A DNA stretch of 64,000 nt from Halomonas sp. H10-9-1 (GTDB lineage Bacteria; Pseudomonadota; Gammaproteobacteria; Pseudomonadales; Halomonadaceae), in the NCBI RefSeq assembly GCF_040147005.1, contig NZ_JAMSHO010000001.1, positions 1,860,001 to 1,924,000 on the forward strand, given 5' to 3'. Of the stretch, positions 20,365-29,833 are shown one piece after another (within the stretch, counting starts at the first letter, position 1; each line of letters starts with the position of its first letter). Below the pieces are notes generated by a model, which was not told where the DNA came from, did not search any database, and saw only the letters and a program-made list of their open reading frames with translations. The position numbers were made by a program, and so were the translations under genes.

Positions 20365-21665
20365 CAACCAATCTCGACCCCCTCCAGGGGCGCCACCTCG
20401 ACGCCCTGGAGCGCAGCTACGCGGAGCTTCTCGGCCGCCACGCCCTGGACGGCGTGCTGATCTACAGCGGCCGGCCACGCTGCCACTTCGCTGACGACCA
20501 GGAGGCGAGCTTCGTCGCCTATGGCCACTTCGTGCACTGGACCGGCCAGGCCCAGCTCGCCCACAGCTGGTTGCTGGTACGCCCCGGCCAGGCGCCGCGT
20601 CTCTATCTGCATGCCCCGGAAGACTTCTGGCACCTGGCCGCATCTCTGCCCGAGGAGGCCTGGGTGGCCCGCTTCGAGGTCGAGCGCGGCCGTTTCGAGA
20701 CGCCGCCGGCGCTGCCCGCCGGGTGCCGCTGCGCGGTGATTGGCGACGTCGATGCCGGCCAGGCCCGGGCACTAGGGGCCGAGCTTAACCCGCCGGCGCT
20801 GCTCGCCGCCCTGGATGAAGGCCGGGTGCGCAAGAGCGCCTACGAGGTGGCGTGCATCGGCGAGGCCAACCGCCAGGCCCTGGCGGGGCACGCCGCGGCG
20901 CGACGCTGCTTTCTCGACGGTGGCGCCGAGCTCGATATCCAGCTCGCTTACCTGGGTGCCTCTCGCCAGCGCGAGAGCGAGCTGCCCTACGCGAACATCG
21001 TCGGCGCCAACGCCCACGGCGGGGTGTTGCACTACCAGCACTATGATCGCCAGGCGCCCGGTGCGAGTCGCAGCCTGCTGGTGGACGCCGGTCATCGTCA
21101 CCGCGGCTACTGCGCCGATATCACCCGCAGCTGGGCCGGAGCGGACGCCGCCCCGGCCTTCGCCCCGCTGATCGCGGGAGTCACGGGCATCAAGGATCGC
21201 CTGGCGGCGGCCCTGGCGCCGGGGATCGACTTCGTCACGCTGCAGGGCCAGATGCACGACGAGCTGGCTGGGCTGCTGGTCGATCAGGGAATTTTCCGCG
21301 GTTCTGCCGAGGCGGCGGTGGCGAGCGGCCTGACCCGCGCCTTCTGCCCCCACGGCCTGGGGCACCTGCTGGGCGTGCAGGTGCATGACGTCGCCGGACG
21401 CGTCGACGCGGCGGGCCGCCCACTGCCGCCGCCGGCAACGGACCCGGCGCTACGCCTGACCCGCACGCTTGCGCCCGGCATGGTGGTGACCATCGAACCC
21501 GGGTTCTACGTGATCCCGATGTTGCTGGCGGCCCATCGTGGGCGGGATGACGTCGACTGGGGTCTGGTCGAGCGCCTCGCCGACCACGGCGGCATCCGCA
21601 TCGAGGACAACCTGGCGGTCACCGCCGAGGGGGCGCACAACCTCACCCCCGCCTTCCCCGACTGA
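20361..21665 (+). CDS. pepQ: Xaa-Pro dipeptidase (M24 family)
   Basis: The 434-aa protein is an M24B metallopeptidase that hydrolyses Xaa-Pro dipeptides. The five metal ligands are visible: Asp in LLVDAGHRHRGYCAD (two), His in HGLGHLLGVQVHD, Glu in VVTIEPGFYV, and Glu in GIRIEDNLAV. The N-terminal domain is typical of bacterial prolidase PepQ. It is the last gene of the operon and overlaps the LysR stop (ATGA). The context implies uptake of proline-containing dipeptides followed by cytoplasmic cleavage; proline is itself a compatible solute. Confidence 0.9.
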   Translation: MTTNLDPLQGRHLDALERSYAELLGRHALDGVLIYSGRPRCHFADDQEASFVAYGHFVHWTGQAQLAHSWLLVRPGQAPRLYLHAPEDFWHLAASLPEEAWVARFEVERGRFETPPALPAGCRCAVIGDVDAGQARALGAELNPPALLAALDEGRVRKSAYEVACIGEANRQALAGHAAARRCFLDGGAELDIQLAYLGASRQRESELPYANIVGANAHGGVLHYQHYDRQAPGASRSLLVDAGHRHRGYCADITRSWAGADAAPAFAPLIAGVTGIKDRLAAALAPGIDFVTLQGQMHDELAGLLVDQGIFRGSAEAAVASGLTRAFCPHGLGHLLGVQVHDVAGRVDAAGRPLPPPATDPALRLTRTLAPGMVVTIEPGFYVIPMLLAAHRGRDDVDWGLVERLADHGGIRIEDNLAVTAEGAHNLTPAFPD

Positions 21666-21684
21666 GCCCGAATCCGGCGGCGCC

Positions 21685-22299
21685 TCAGCCGAGCGGGCAA
21701 GCGACCCCGGTGCCGCGCAGGCCGCAGTAGCCGCCGGGGTTCTTGTGCAGGTACTGCTGGTGATACTCCTCGGCGTAGTAGAAGGCCTCGAGCGGCGCGA
21801 TCTCGGTGGTGATGGGTCCGCCCCCGGCCCGGGACAGCGCCCGCTGATAGGCGTCGCGGCTGTGCTCGGCGGCCGCGTGCTGCGCGTCGCTGGTGGTCAG
21901 GATGATCGAGCGGTAGTGCGGGCCGACATCATTGCCCTGGCGGTCTCCCTGGGTGGGGTCGTGGGCCTCCCAGAACGTCCGCAGCAGCGTCTCGAGATCG
22001 ATCTCGGCAGGGTCGTACACCACCCTCACCACCTCGGCGTGACCGGTGAGCCCGGTACAGCTCTCCTCGTAGGTGGGGTTGGGGGTGATGCCGCCGGCGT
22101 AGCCCACGGCGGTGACATGGACGCCCGGCAGCTGCCAGAACAGCCGCTCGGCGCCCCAGAAGCAGCCCAGTCCCAGTACGATCTCCTCCATGCCCGCGGG
22201 AAAGGGTGGCAGCAGCGTGCGGCCATTGACCACGTGCACGCCGCCGATGGCGAGCGGGGTAGCGCGTCCGGGCAGGGCCCGGGTGGGGTCGAGGGTCAT
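21685..22299 (-). CDS. msrA: peptide methionine sulfoxide reductase MsrA
   Basis: From ATG 22299 the 204-aa protein reduces methionine-S-sulfoxide. The catalytic Cys46 is in [13 protein letters not shown], and YAGG and [16 protein letters not shown] follow as in all MsrA. The start is fixed by GGAAAGGAGAG immediately upstream; a longer frame to 22476 has no support. It is convergent with the dipeptidase gene (19 bp gap) and lies 16 bp downstream of tamB in the same direction. Confidence 0.93.
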   Translation of the reverse strand: MTLDPTRALPGRATPLAIGGVHVVNGRTLLPPFPAGMEEIVLGLGCFWGAERLFWQLPGVHVTAVGYAGGITPNPTYEESCTGLTGHAEVVRVVYDPAEIDLETLLRTFWEAHDPTQGDRQGNDVGPHYRSIILTTSDAQHAAAEHSRDAYQRALSRAGGGPITTEIAPLEAFYYAEEYHQQYLHKNPGGYCGLRGTGVACPLG

Positions 22300-22315
22300 G
22301 GTTCTCTCCTTTCCT

Positions 22316-25300
22316 TCACTGGTCGTCGTCGAGAATCCGGGGGTTGCCCCGGCGGCTGAAGGTATAGACCAGGTCCACCGCCTGGGCGGTTCCCGAGACC
22401 GCTTCCAGGTAGAGGCTGCGCCAGATGTTGTAACGCAGGGTGAGTTCGGCGATGGGCGAGAAGACCCCCACCCCATAGCGCACCTCGAAGTCGTCGGTCA
22501 GCTGACCACTGAGGGTCACCTGGCTGTCTTCGCCGCTGCCGGCGGTGTCCAGGGTGAGATCGGAGACGCCGAAGGCCTGGCCGATGCTGCCCACCGCGCC
22601 GCCGGCCTGGCCGACCGCCATCCCCACCAGCGCCGAGGTCAGGGCGCCATCGGTGTCGCTGTCGTTAGGCGCCCGGCCGCGCAGCAGGTAGGAGAGTGCA
22701 CTGGCCTCGTCCATGGCCGGTTCCGAGAATACCCTTAGCTGCGGCGAAGACGCGGTGCCGGTGACGCTTAGGCCGGCGATCACCTCATCCTGGGTGGCGT
22801 CGGGGTTGCGCACCGCCTCGAAGTTGAGCAGCGGCTGGCTCGGCGGACCGCTGAACAGCAGTTGCCCCTCGCGGATCAGCAGATCCTGCCCGTAGGCGCG
22901 GAAGCGGCCATCTACCAGGCTGACGTCACCGAACAGCTGCACCGGGCCGTCCTGCTGGCGCACCTCCAGGGTGCCGGAGAGGCCGGACTCGAGCCCGTAG
23001 GCGGAAAGCTGCATGTCCGGCCCCAGGCGCAGGCCGATCTGCACGTCCAGCGCCATGCCGGCCTCGGCCATGGCGTCGGCGGTGTCTTCGCCGACGGCAT
23101 CCGCAGCCGCGGCACGCTCGGCCTCGCGTCGGGCGCGCTCGTCATCCTGTCGGGTGATGATCACCTCGTCGGCGCTGGGTGCCACCGCCGAGGGCGGCAG
23201 CTCGCCCACCTCCAGGCGCGCCCAGGGGACCTGGACATCACCCCGCACCTGCAGCAGGGTCGGTCGGGCACGCAACTGCAGGTCGGGGGCGATGCGCAGT
23301 TGCCCGAACTCGGGCAACACCGCCAGCAGCGGTCGATCCCGGGCGTTGAGGGAGACATCGGCGCGCCACGCATCCGACGCGGGCCAGGCGGCCTCGCCGG
23401 CGATCACAAGGCGCCCCTCTTCGGCCTCGATGAAGCCCTGAATGGTTGCCGTCGTGCCGGCGAGTTCGATGCCCACCTCGCCGTCGCGCACTGCCACAGG
23501 CACGTCGGCACCGCTGGCCTCTAGCCCGCGCAGGGCGATAGCCCCGCGCATCTCCGGCGACTCCAGGCTCCCCGTCAGGTCGACGCGGCCGGCGAGGCTC
23601 CCCTCCAGGCTCTCCATGCCGGTGACCAGGTTGCGATAGGGCGACAGGTGCAGCCCGTCGAGGGCAAGGTTGCCGGACAGGCGCCCTTCCCCGGCGGGAT
23701 CGTCGATGCGTGTCTCCAGGGCCAGGCCGCCGGCCTGCGCGAGGCCGAGCTCCAGGGAGAGCTCCACGGCGCGCTCATCGGCACGGATCCGACCATCGAG
23801 GCGCGCCTCCGGCAGCGACCAGGGTTGGCCGTAGGCGTCCTGGCCATCCAGCGCCAGACGGCTCTGCAGGCGACCCGTGGCCCGCCAGCTTCCGCCCGCT
23901 CCCCAGCCGGCATCGAGATCCAGTTCGGTCATGCCCTCCGCCGACCAGGGCTCGGGCAGGAAGGCGTCGAGCAGCGCCATGGGCAGCTCCGCCAGCCTGA
24001 GGCTGACCTCGCCGCCCTCCGCCGAGGCGGCCATGGGCTCGACCAGGCACAGGCTGCCGCCCTGGCGTCGACTCAGGCAGAAGGGCTGCACCCGTGTGCT
24101 GCCCTGCTTCAGGTCGGCGGCGAACAGCGCGGGGCCGTCGAGGCGCAGGTCGCCCTGCTCGGCATCGACCTCGAGGCGGGATAGCCGGCCCGCGTAGTGG
24201 GTGCGTGCCGTATCGAGCCCCCCCTCCAGCACCAGGGCGGCGCGGGACAGCGGCAGGCCCGACGGTGCCGCGGCGTCCAGGGTCAGGCGGTGGTCGGAGA
24301 GGCGGCCATCGAGGGCCAGGGCGACCTCGTCGAGGCGCTGGCCACCGCCCTCGAGGCCGGCAAGGTCCAGCGTCAGCTCCATGGCGGGATCCTCCAGGCC
24401 GCTGACCCGGCCAACCAGGCCGAGACGACGCAGCCGATTGTCGGCGAAGGCCAGCGACTCGCCGCTCAGATCCACCTCGAGCCTGGGTGTCGCCAGGCTG
24501 CCGGCGGCCTCGAGCCGGCCGCCGATGCGACCCGACAGGGCCTCGTGCAGGCTGGCCAGGTCCGGCATGTCGAGCTCCCCCGCGAGGTCGAGACTCGGCT
24601 CGCTCACCTGCCCCGCCAGTTGCAGGCGGTTCTCTCCCTGGCGGAAATCCAGGGTGGTGATATCCCAGCGCATCGCGCTGTCGCCCTCGAGTTCGGCGTG
24701 CAGGGCGAGCGATCGCCCCTGCAGTTCGCCATCGATGGCCAGGTTCGGCACCGCCAGGCTCCAGCCCTCCTCGGCCTGGTGAAACGTCGCCGTCACGTCG
24801 CCATCGAGACGGCCGGGCAGGCCCTCGACGAAGCGTCCGGGGTCGACGTTGTCGAGGCGCACCTCGGCATCCACCGCGAGCCCCTCGTCCCAGGCGACCT
24901 CCCCGCGGCTGACGACGGAGGCATCGCCCAGGGAGAGCGAGAGCGGAGCCCAGGAGAACCGGGACAGGTCGCCATCGCCGGTGAGGGCGAGGCGGGTAAA
25001 GGGCAGCTCGGGACCCTCGGCGGTAAGCGAGGCCGCCAGGCGGTAGTCCACCAGGCTTCCTTCCAGGCGCACGGCGATATCCTCCACCACCCAGGGCTCG
25101 ACGGCATCGCCCTGCTCGTCGACGCTGCCGGGCAGCGGCCACTGCACCAGGTCGCTCGCCAGGCTGGCGGTGAACGGCAGGGTCGGCTCCAGGACATCGA
25201 GACGGGCATCCAGGGCCAGGTCGACCGGGCCGCTGAGGTTCAGCCGCATCAGCAGGCCGGCGAGGCTGCCATCGAGACCGAGCGCGATGCGCTGTCCGGC

Positions 25301-26326
25301 CAGGGCCGGCATGACATCGGGTAGCCACAGGGCGCTCTCGAGGCGCAGCTCCAGGGGGTAGTCGCCGCTCAGGGTAATGGCGGCCGAGAGGCTGGCGTCG
25401 CCGTCACGCGTCGTGATCTCCAACGGGCGCACCTCCAGGGTGTGCCCCTCGCCGAACAGCGACAGGGCGAGGCGCTCGACCCCGTACTCCACGGACCCCT
25501 CGACCGCGCTGTCTTCCACCAGCAGCTCCGGCACCGCCACACGCAGTGGCAGGGCCACCTCGGGCAACGCGCGCCGCGGCTGCTCCTCCAGGGCACTGGC
25601 CGCCAGTCCCTGGGTGGAGGCGGCCACCTCGTCGGGCAGCGGCGAGTGCACGGTGACGGCGGCATCGATGGCCTCGGCGGCAAGGCGCGGCCCCTCGGCC
25701 TCGGCCTCGCCCAGTGCCAGCTGAGCCCCGGGCGAGAGCGGCAGCAGCAGGCGAGTGCCGGCCAGGCGGGTGGGCAGCAGGCTCAGGGTATCGCCCTCGG
25801 CCGTGGCGCCGGTGCTGAAGTGATCCCAGCGCAGCCGCGTACCGTCGGCAAGCAGCACTTCGACGTCATCGAAAAAGACACGCCGCAGCTCGATGGGAAA
25901 TGGCAGCTCGATCGCCCCGGGGGGAGCGCCGGAGGGAGACGGTTCCTCGTCATCCGCTGCGCCCTCGGCCAGGCGCACCCGGGCGCCCTCCACGCCCAGC
26001 ACCTCCAGGCAGAGCCGGCCGGAGAGCACGCACTCCTCCGACCACTCCAGCTCGAGTCGACGCACGGCCACGCTGGCCGGTCCGGCCTGCATGGCGAAGC
26101 CCTCGAGGAGCAGGCGGTCGAGGGGAGCGCCCTCGTAGGCCTCGAGGGTAAAGATGCCCATCCGCTGGCCCTGGTCGAGCAGCAGTCCTGTGCCCCAGGG
26201 GGAGAGCCCCAGTCCCAGGGTGAAGAACACCAGGCCGAAGAGCCACAGGGGCAACAGGATCAGCAGGCGAATCAACGCCCAGAGCAGAGTCAGAACTCTG
26301 GACCGATGGCGAAATGTAGGCGCCAC
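22316..26326 (-). CDS. tamB: translocation and assembly module subunit TamB
   Basis: This 1336-aa protein starts with GTG 26326 (GAGGA 6 nt upstream) and an N-terminal membrane anchor ([20 protein letters not shown]). The remainder is a very long, beta-rich, repetitive AsmA/TamB-type periplasmic region, and the last 350 residues form the conserved TamB C-terminal domain ([41 protein letters not shown]). It spans the periplasm, partners TamA, and is implicated in outer-membrane protein assembly and phospholipid transport. It overlaps the tamA 3' end by 37 bp. The identity is secure from size, domains and neighbour. Confidence 0.93.
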   Translation of the reverse strand: MAPTFRHRSRVLTLLWALIRLLILLPLWLFGLVFFTLGLGLSPWGTGLLLDQGQRMGIFTLEAYEGAPLDRLLLEGFAMQAGPASVAVRRLELEWSEECVLSGRLCLEVLGVEGARVRLAEGAADDEEPSPSGAPPGAIELPFPIELRRVFFDDVEVLLADGTRLRWDHFSTGATAEGDTLSLLPTRLAGTRLLLPLSPGAQLALGEAEAEGPRLAAEAIDAAVTVHSPLPDEVAASTQGLAASALEEQPRRALPEVALPLRVAVPELLVEDSAVEGSVEYGVERLALSLFGEGHTLEVRPLEITTRDGDASLSAAITLSGDYPLELRLESALWLPDVMPALAGQRIALGLDGSLAGLLMRLNLSGPVDLALDARLDVLEPTLPFTASLASDLVQWPLPGSVDEQGDAVEPWVVEDIAVRLEGSLVDYRLAASLTAEGPELPFTRLALTGDGDLSRFSWAPLSLSLGDASVVSRGEVAWDEGLAVDAEVRLDNVDPGRFVEGLPGRLDGDVTATFHQAEEGWSLAVPNLAIDGELQGRSLALHAELEGDSAMRWDITTLDFRQGENRLQLAGQVSEPSLDLAGELDMPDLASLHEALSGRIGGRLEAAGSLATPRLEVDLSGESLAFADNRLRRLGLVGRVSGLEDPAMELTLDLAGLEGGGQRLDEVALALDGRLSDHRLTLDAAAPSGLPLSRAALVLEGGLDTARTHYAGRLSRLEVDAEQGDLRLDGPALFAADLKQGSTRVQPFCLSRRQGGSLCLVEPMAASAEGGEVSLRLAELPMALLDAFLPEPWSAEGMTELDLDAGWGAGGSWRATGRLQSRLALDGQDAYGQPWSLPEARLDGRIRADERAVELSLELGLAQAGGLALETRIDDPAGEGRLSGNLALDGLHLSPYRNLVTGMESLEGSLAGRVDLTGSLESPEMRGAIALRGLEASGADVPVAVRDGEVGIELAGTTATIQGFIEAEEGRLVIAGEAAWPASDAWRADVSLNARDRPLLAVLPEFGQLRIAPDLQLRARPTLLQVRGDVQVPWARLEVGELPPSAVAPSADEVIITRQDDERARREAERAAAADAVGEDTADAMAEAGMALDVQIGLRLGPDMQLSAYGLESGLSGTLEVRQQDGPVQLFGDVSLVDGRFRAYGQDLLIREGQLLFSGPPSQPLLNFEAVRNPDATQDEVIAGLSVTGTASSPQLRVFSEPAMDEASALSYLLRGRAPNDSDTDGALTSALVGMAVGQAGGAVGSIGQAFGVSDLTLDTAGSGEDSQVTLSGQLTDDFEVRYGVGVFSPIAELTLRYNIWRSLYLEAVSGTAQAVDLVYTFSRRGNPRILDDDQ

Positions 26327-28152
26327 GAATTGTCCTCGTCGTCGAACGGGTGAGCGATATCCAGGCGAATCGGGCCGACCGGGGAGATCCAGCGTACGCC
26401 CAGCCCCGCGCCGGTATTGAGGTCGTCGGGGCCCCAGTCGTCGAAGGCGTCACCGGTATCGATGAAGGCCGCCCCCCACCAGTCGCCGGTCACACGGTGC
26501 TGCCACTCGAGGCTGTAGGTGAAGAGCTGCTGGCCTCCGCTGAGCTTGCCCTCGTCGTCACGCGGCGAGAGGCTCTCGTAGCCGTAGCCACGCACGCTGT
26601 TGTCGCCGCCGGCGAAGAAGCGCAGCGACGGAGGGATCAGCGAGAAGTCATCGGTCTCGATGGCGCCGACGCCGACCCCGGTCACCACGCGGTTGTTGGC
26701 ACCGATCTTGCGAATCCAGCGAGACTCGCCGGTGAGGCGCAGGAAGTCGGCGTCGGAGCCCCACAGCCCATCGGAGACCTCCAGGCTCAGCTGCTGGCGG
26801 TCGCCCCAGGTGGGGAACGTCGGGTTGCGGGTCCGGGTGCGCGACCAGCGGACGCCGGGGTAGAGCAGCAGCACCTGCTCGCTGTCGTTGCCCTGGGTAA
26901 AGTCCTCGTAGGTGGTGCGCACGTAGAGGTGCTGGATCCAGCCGTTATCGAACTCCCAGCGGCGCGCCCCTTCCATGGTGGCCTCCAGCGAACGGGTGTC
27001 GTCGTTGTCCTTGTGGCTGAGCTCGTACTGGAAGCGATAGCTGTCGCGCAGGGGGTTGTCGAGCGGCAGCGAGTAGACGCCTCCGAAGCGCTGCTCGGGA
27101 GCCGAGAGGTAGAGGTCATGGTCGAGGCCGTGGCCATAGCGGTTGATCCACGGCTGCTCCCACGAGAAGCGCATTCGCGGCCCCACGTCGGTGGCGTAGC
27201 CGACACCGGCCACGAACTGGTGGCGGTCGGCCGGCGCCACGTTGACGTCGATGGGGACCGCGGGGAACGCTTCCTGCCTCGCTATCAGCGTCGCCGTCCC
27301 CGCCAGGGCCGCCCCGGAGATGCGCGGCGCCACGGCGTAGCGCCCCTCCCCCTCGGTGGCCACCGCCTGGAGCCAGCCCGGCTTGGCCTCGTTCAGGGCC
27401 AGGGGCGAGCCCTGCAGTCGCGGTTTCACGGTGACGGAACGGAACCACTCGGTCTGCCCCAGGCGCTGGTTGAAGGTGGCCAGGTCTCCGGCCAGGTAGG
27501 GGTCGCCGGGGGCGAAGGGCAGCATCCGGCGCAGGCGCTGTGGCTCGATATGGCTACCGGCGATGGCGACGTCACCGAAGCGATAGCGCGGACCACTCTC
27601 CAGGGTCAGGTAGAGCCTGGCGCTCTCCTCAAAGGGTCGCACTTCCATGCGGCGCTCGGCATAGCGCCACTCGAAGTAGCCGCGCTCCAGGGCGAGGTTG
27701 GCCAGGCGGTCGCGCAGGCTGTCGTAGGGCGCGTGAACCAGGGCCTCACCCACGCTGAGGGGAAAGGCGTCGATGGCCTCCTGGAAGGGAGGGTCCTCCC
27801 GGGCATCCCCCTCGAGGCGGAAGTCGAGGGTCTCGATACGCACCCGCGGGCCCGGCTCGATGACGAGCTCGACCGACTCGGGGGCCTCGCCCTGTGCCAG
27901 GCGGGCCTCGATCTGCGGTTCGTAGTAGCCGTAGACACGCATCGCCTCACTGGCGCGACGCAGGGCCTCACCCTCCAGCCGTGCTCGGCTGTACTGGGTC
28001 TCGTCCAGGCCCGCCAGGTAGTGGCGCACGTTATCCGCCACACTGCCCTCGATCCCCTGGAGGCGGGCCTCGATGGCCAGCACGTCCGGGGCGGGCAGCA
28101 GGCCCAGCACCAGAGTCGCCGCGATCAGGCGCACTCCCACGCGATTTTCCAT
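26290..28152 (-). CDS. tamA: translocation and assembly module subunit TamA
   Basis: From ATG 28152 the 620-aa Omp85-family protein has a signal peptide (ENRVGVRLIAATLVLGLLPA, cleavage near VLA-IE), three POTRA domains (about residues 25-270) and a 16-strand barrel ending in the outer-membrane signal Phe (HFAIGPEF). The VRGYGYESLSPRDDEG stretch is the barrel L6 motif. A longer frame to 28209 overlaps the upstream gene's stop and lacks a signal peptide at its start. TamA and TamB form an envelope-spanning complex. It follows the coiled-coil gene by 53 bp. Confidence 0.93.
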   Translation of the reverse strand: MENRVGVRLIAATLVLGLLPAPDVLAIEARLQGIEGSVADNVRHYLAGLDETQYSRARLEGEALRRASEAMRVYGYYEPQIEARLAQGEAPESVELVIEPGPRVRIETLDFRLEGDAREDPPFQEAIDAFPLSVGEALVHAPYDSLRDRLANLALERGYFEWRYAERRMEVRPFEESARLYLTLESGPRYRFGDVAIAGSHIEPQRLRRMLPFAPGDPYLAGDLATFNQRLGQTEWFRSVTVKPRLQGSPLALNEAKPGWLQAVATEGEGRYAVAPRISGAALAGTATLIARQEAFPAVPIDVNVAPADRHQFVAGVGYATDVGPRMRFSWEQPWINRYGHGLDHDLYLSAPEQRFGGVYSLPLDNPLRDSYRFQYELSHKDNDDTRSLEATMEGARRWEFDNGWIQHLYVRTTYEDFTQGNDSEQVLLLYPGVRWSRTRTRNPTFPTWGDRQQLSLEVSDGLWGSDADFLRLTGESRWIRKIGANNRVVTGVGVGAIETDDFSLIPPSLRFFAGGDNSVRGYGYESLSPRDDEGKLSGGQQLFTYSLEWQHRVTGDWWGAAFIDTGDAFDDWGPDDLNTGAGLGVRWISPVGPIRLDIAHPFDDEDNSWRLHFAIGPEF

Positions 28153-28205
28153 ATCCCTACGCCTTGCCGTCTGCGACTCGTCGGGATGCCCTGTGCGCAC
28201 CTGCC

Positions 28206-29054
28206 TCAAGGCCTGAGTGCCTCGAGGCGGGCGCTCAGCGCAAGCTGGCTGCGCCGCAGTTCGCCCGCCTCGGCCTCGAGCGCGACGAGGCGCTGGCGCA
28301 GGGCATCCTGTTGTTGGCGGTCATCTTCCCGCGCCTCGTCGACACCTTCAAGCGTGTCGGCAAGCGAGGCGACCCGTGCCTGCAGCGCCTCGAGGCGTGA
28401 GCGCAGTTCCGCTTGGCGGTCTGCCTGGCGCTCCCGCAGCGCCTCGAGGGCATCACCGTCGATGGCCTGCGCCTGCAGTTCGGCGAGGCGTCGGTCATGC
28501 CGCTCGTGGGCCTCGCCGAGCAGGCCGAGACGCCCCGCGAGGGCGCCACGCCCCTCCTCGCCGGTCCGCTCCAGGGCGTCGAGGGAGTCCTGGAAGGCGG
28601 CGAGTGTCGCCTCGCGGGTCGCGGCGGCTTCGCCCATGCGGGACAGGCGCGTCTCCTGGCGATCGATCAGCCCCTCCAGACGCTCGAGTCCCGCGGCGAG
28701 GTCCTCCTCGACCACGCCGAAGCGTCGTTCCTGGGTCGCGACCTGACGCTCCAGGGCGTCGAGGCGCGCGCCCTGTCGCGCGAGGGCATCACCTTCGCCG
28801 ATGGTGGCATCGAAGCGTGCGTGAACATTGGAGAGCTCCCCGCTCAGCCGCGCCGCCTCGACCTCCAGGCGCTGACGCTCCTGCCAGCCGAACCAGCCCA
28901 TGGTCCCCAGGGCGCCGCTGAGCATCAGCACCAGCCACCACAGCGGCCACACCCGCGGCGGCTGGGGGTAACGGGGGCGGTGTGCCGTCAGGCTGGTTTC
29001 CGGATCCGGGACGATCGGTCCGGCGTAGCGGCGCGGTTCCGGACGCTCTGCCAT
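28206..29054 (-). CDS. membrane-anchored coiled-coil protein of unknown function
   Basis: The 282-aa protein has a proline-rich cytoplasmic N-terminus (about 35 residues), one membrane helix (WPLWWLVLMLSGALGTMGWF, about 37-56) and then about 220 residues of continuous coiled coil rich in Leu, Glu, Arg, Ala and Gln. The coiled coil is predicted to be periplasmic if the N-terminus is inside. I do not recognise the family. It is immediately upstream of tamA-tamB on the same strand, so co-expression is likely. It could be a structural or tethering component; that is inference. Confidence 0.7.
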   Translation of the reverse strand: MAERPEPRRYAGPIVPDPETSLTAHRPRYPQPPRVWPLWWLVLMLSGALGTMGWFGWQERQRLEVEAARLSGELSNVHARFDATIGEGDALARQGARLDALERQVATQERRFGVVEEDLAAGLERLEGLIDRQETRLSRMGEAAATREATLAAFQDSLDALERTGEEGRGALAGRLGLLGEAHERHDRRLAELQAQAIDGDALEALRERQADRQAELRSRLEALQARVASLADTLEGVDEAREDDRQQQDALRQRLVALEAEAGELRRSQLALSARLEALRP

Positions 29055-29246
29055 GCTCTACTCCTTGTGTGGCCGTGGCTGGGGTGCCGGGATGTGGGTC
29101 GCCTGATATCATGCCGCGGCGCCCGAAGGCATGCCCACACCACGGCGATCAGTGTACTGGGTTTGCGGTCCCCGGCGCACGGAACGACGCCAACGCTGTC
29201 CCTCCCATTGCCCCTTGTCCATTGCCCTCGCCGCCAAGGAAACCCG

Positions 29247-29825
29247 ATGTCATTCGAACTGCCTGCCCTGCCCTACGACGCCAAGGCCCTGGAACCGCAC
29301 CTCTCCCGCGCGCTCGTGCAGCGGCGCCACGGCGAGCTCCAGCGGGCCTGCTTGGCTCGCCTCAATCGGCTGGTCGCCGGCACGCCCTGGGCGGAGCGCC
29401 CCCTGGAGGCCATTCTCCTCGGTGCCGAGGGCGAGATCGCCCAGCAGGCGGCGCAGGCCTGGGCCCTCACCTTCCACTGGCACTCCCTCGCGCCGCGCAG
29501 CGGCGCTCCCGGTGATGCCCTGGCGGCGGCCATCGAGGCGCGCTGGGGAGGCCTCGAGGGCCTGCGCGCGGCAATGGCAGTGGCCGTCGTCGACGGCCCC
29601 GCTGGCGGCTGGGCATGGCTGGTGCGTGATGGCGAAGGCGTCGCCCTGATGATGGGGGAGGCGGGCAGTGTGCCCCTGAGCCGCGGCCTGACGCCCCTGC
29701 TGGCCCTCCGCCTGGCCGACGCCCCCGATACGCAGGGGCCGGCGGCACTGGCGGCCTTCTGGGCACTGGCCAACTGGCGATTCGCCACCACCAACTTCTC
29801 GGGTCCGGCCGCGCCGCGCCGCTGA
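29247..29825 (+). CDS. superoxide-dismutase homologue lacking the metal ligands
   Basis: The 192-aa product aligns without gaps over its first 80 residues to Fe-SOD (MSFELPALPYDAKALEPHLS is nearly identical to E. coli SodB) and keeps the C-terminal FWALANWRFATTNF. The four metal ligands are gone: His27 is Arg27, His74 is Leu74, and the Asp157/His161 pair of DVWEHAYY is Arg155 and Ala159 in RLADAPDT. Tyr35 of the second shell is also lost. The frame is intact and AAGGAAA precedes ATG 29247, so it looks like an expressed protein rather than a decayed gene. It cannot be an ordinary superoxide dismutase. It is convergent with a degenerate ugd homologue. Confidence 0.85.
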   Translation: MSFELPALPYDAKALEPHLSRALVQRRHGELQRACLARLNRLVAGTPWAERPLEAILLGAEGEIAQQAAQAWALTFHWHSLAPRSGAPGDALAAAIEARWGGLEGLRAAMAVAVVDGPAGGWAWLVRDGEGVALMMGEAGSVPLSRGLTPLLALRLADAPDTQGPAALAAFWALANWRFATTNFSGPAAPRR

Positions 29826-29833
29826 CGCCCTGG

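Noticed and set aside
29055..29246. small gene between the coiled-coil and SOD-like genes
   Set aside because: Open frames here run in from the neighbouring gene, and none has its own start signal; I see only promoter space.
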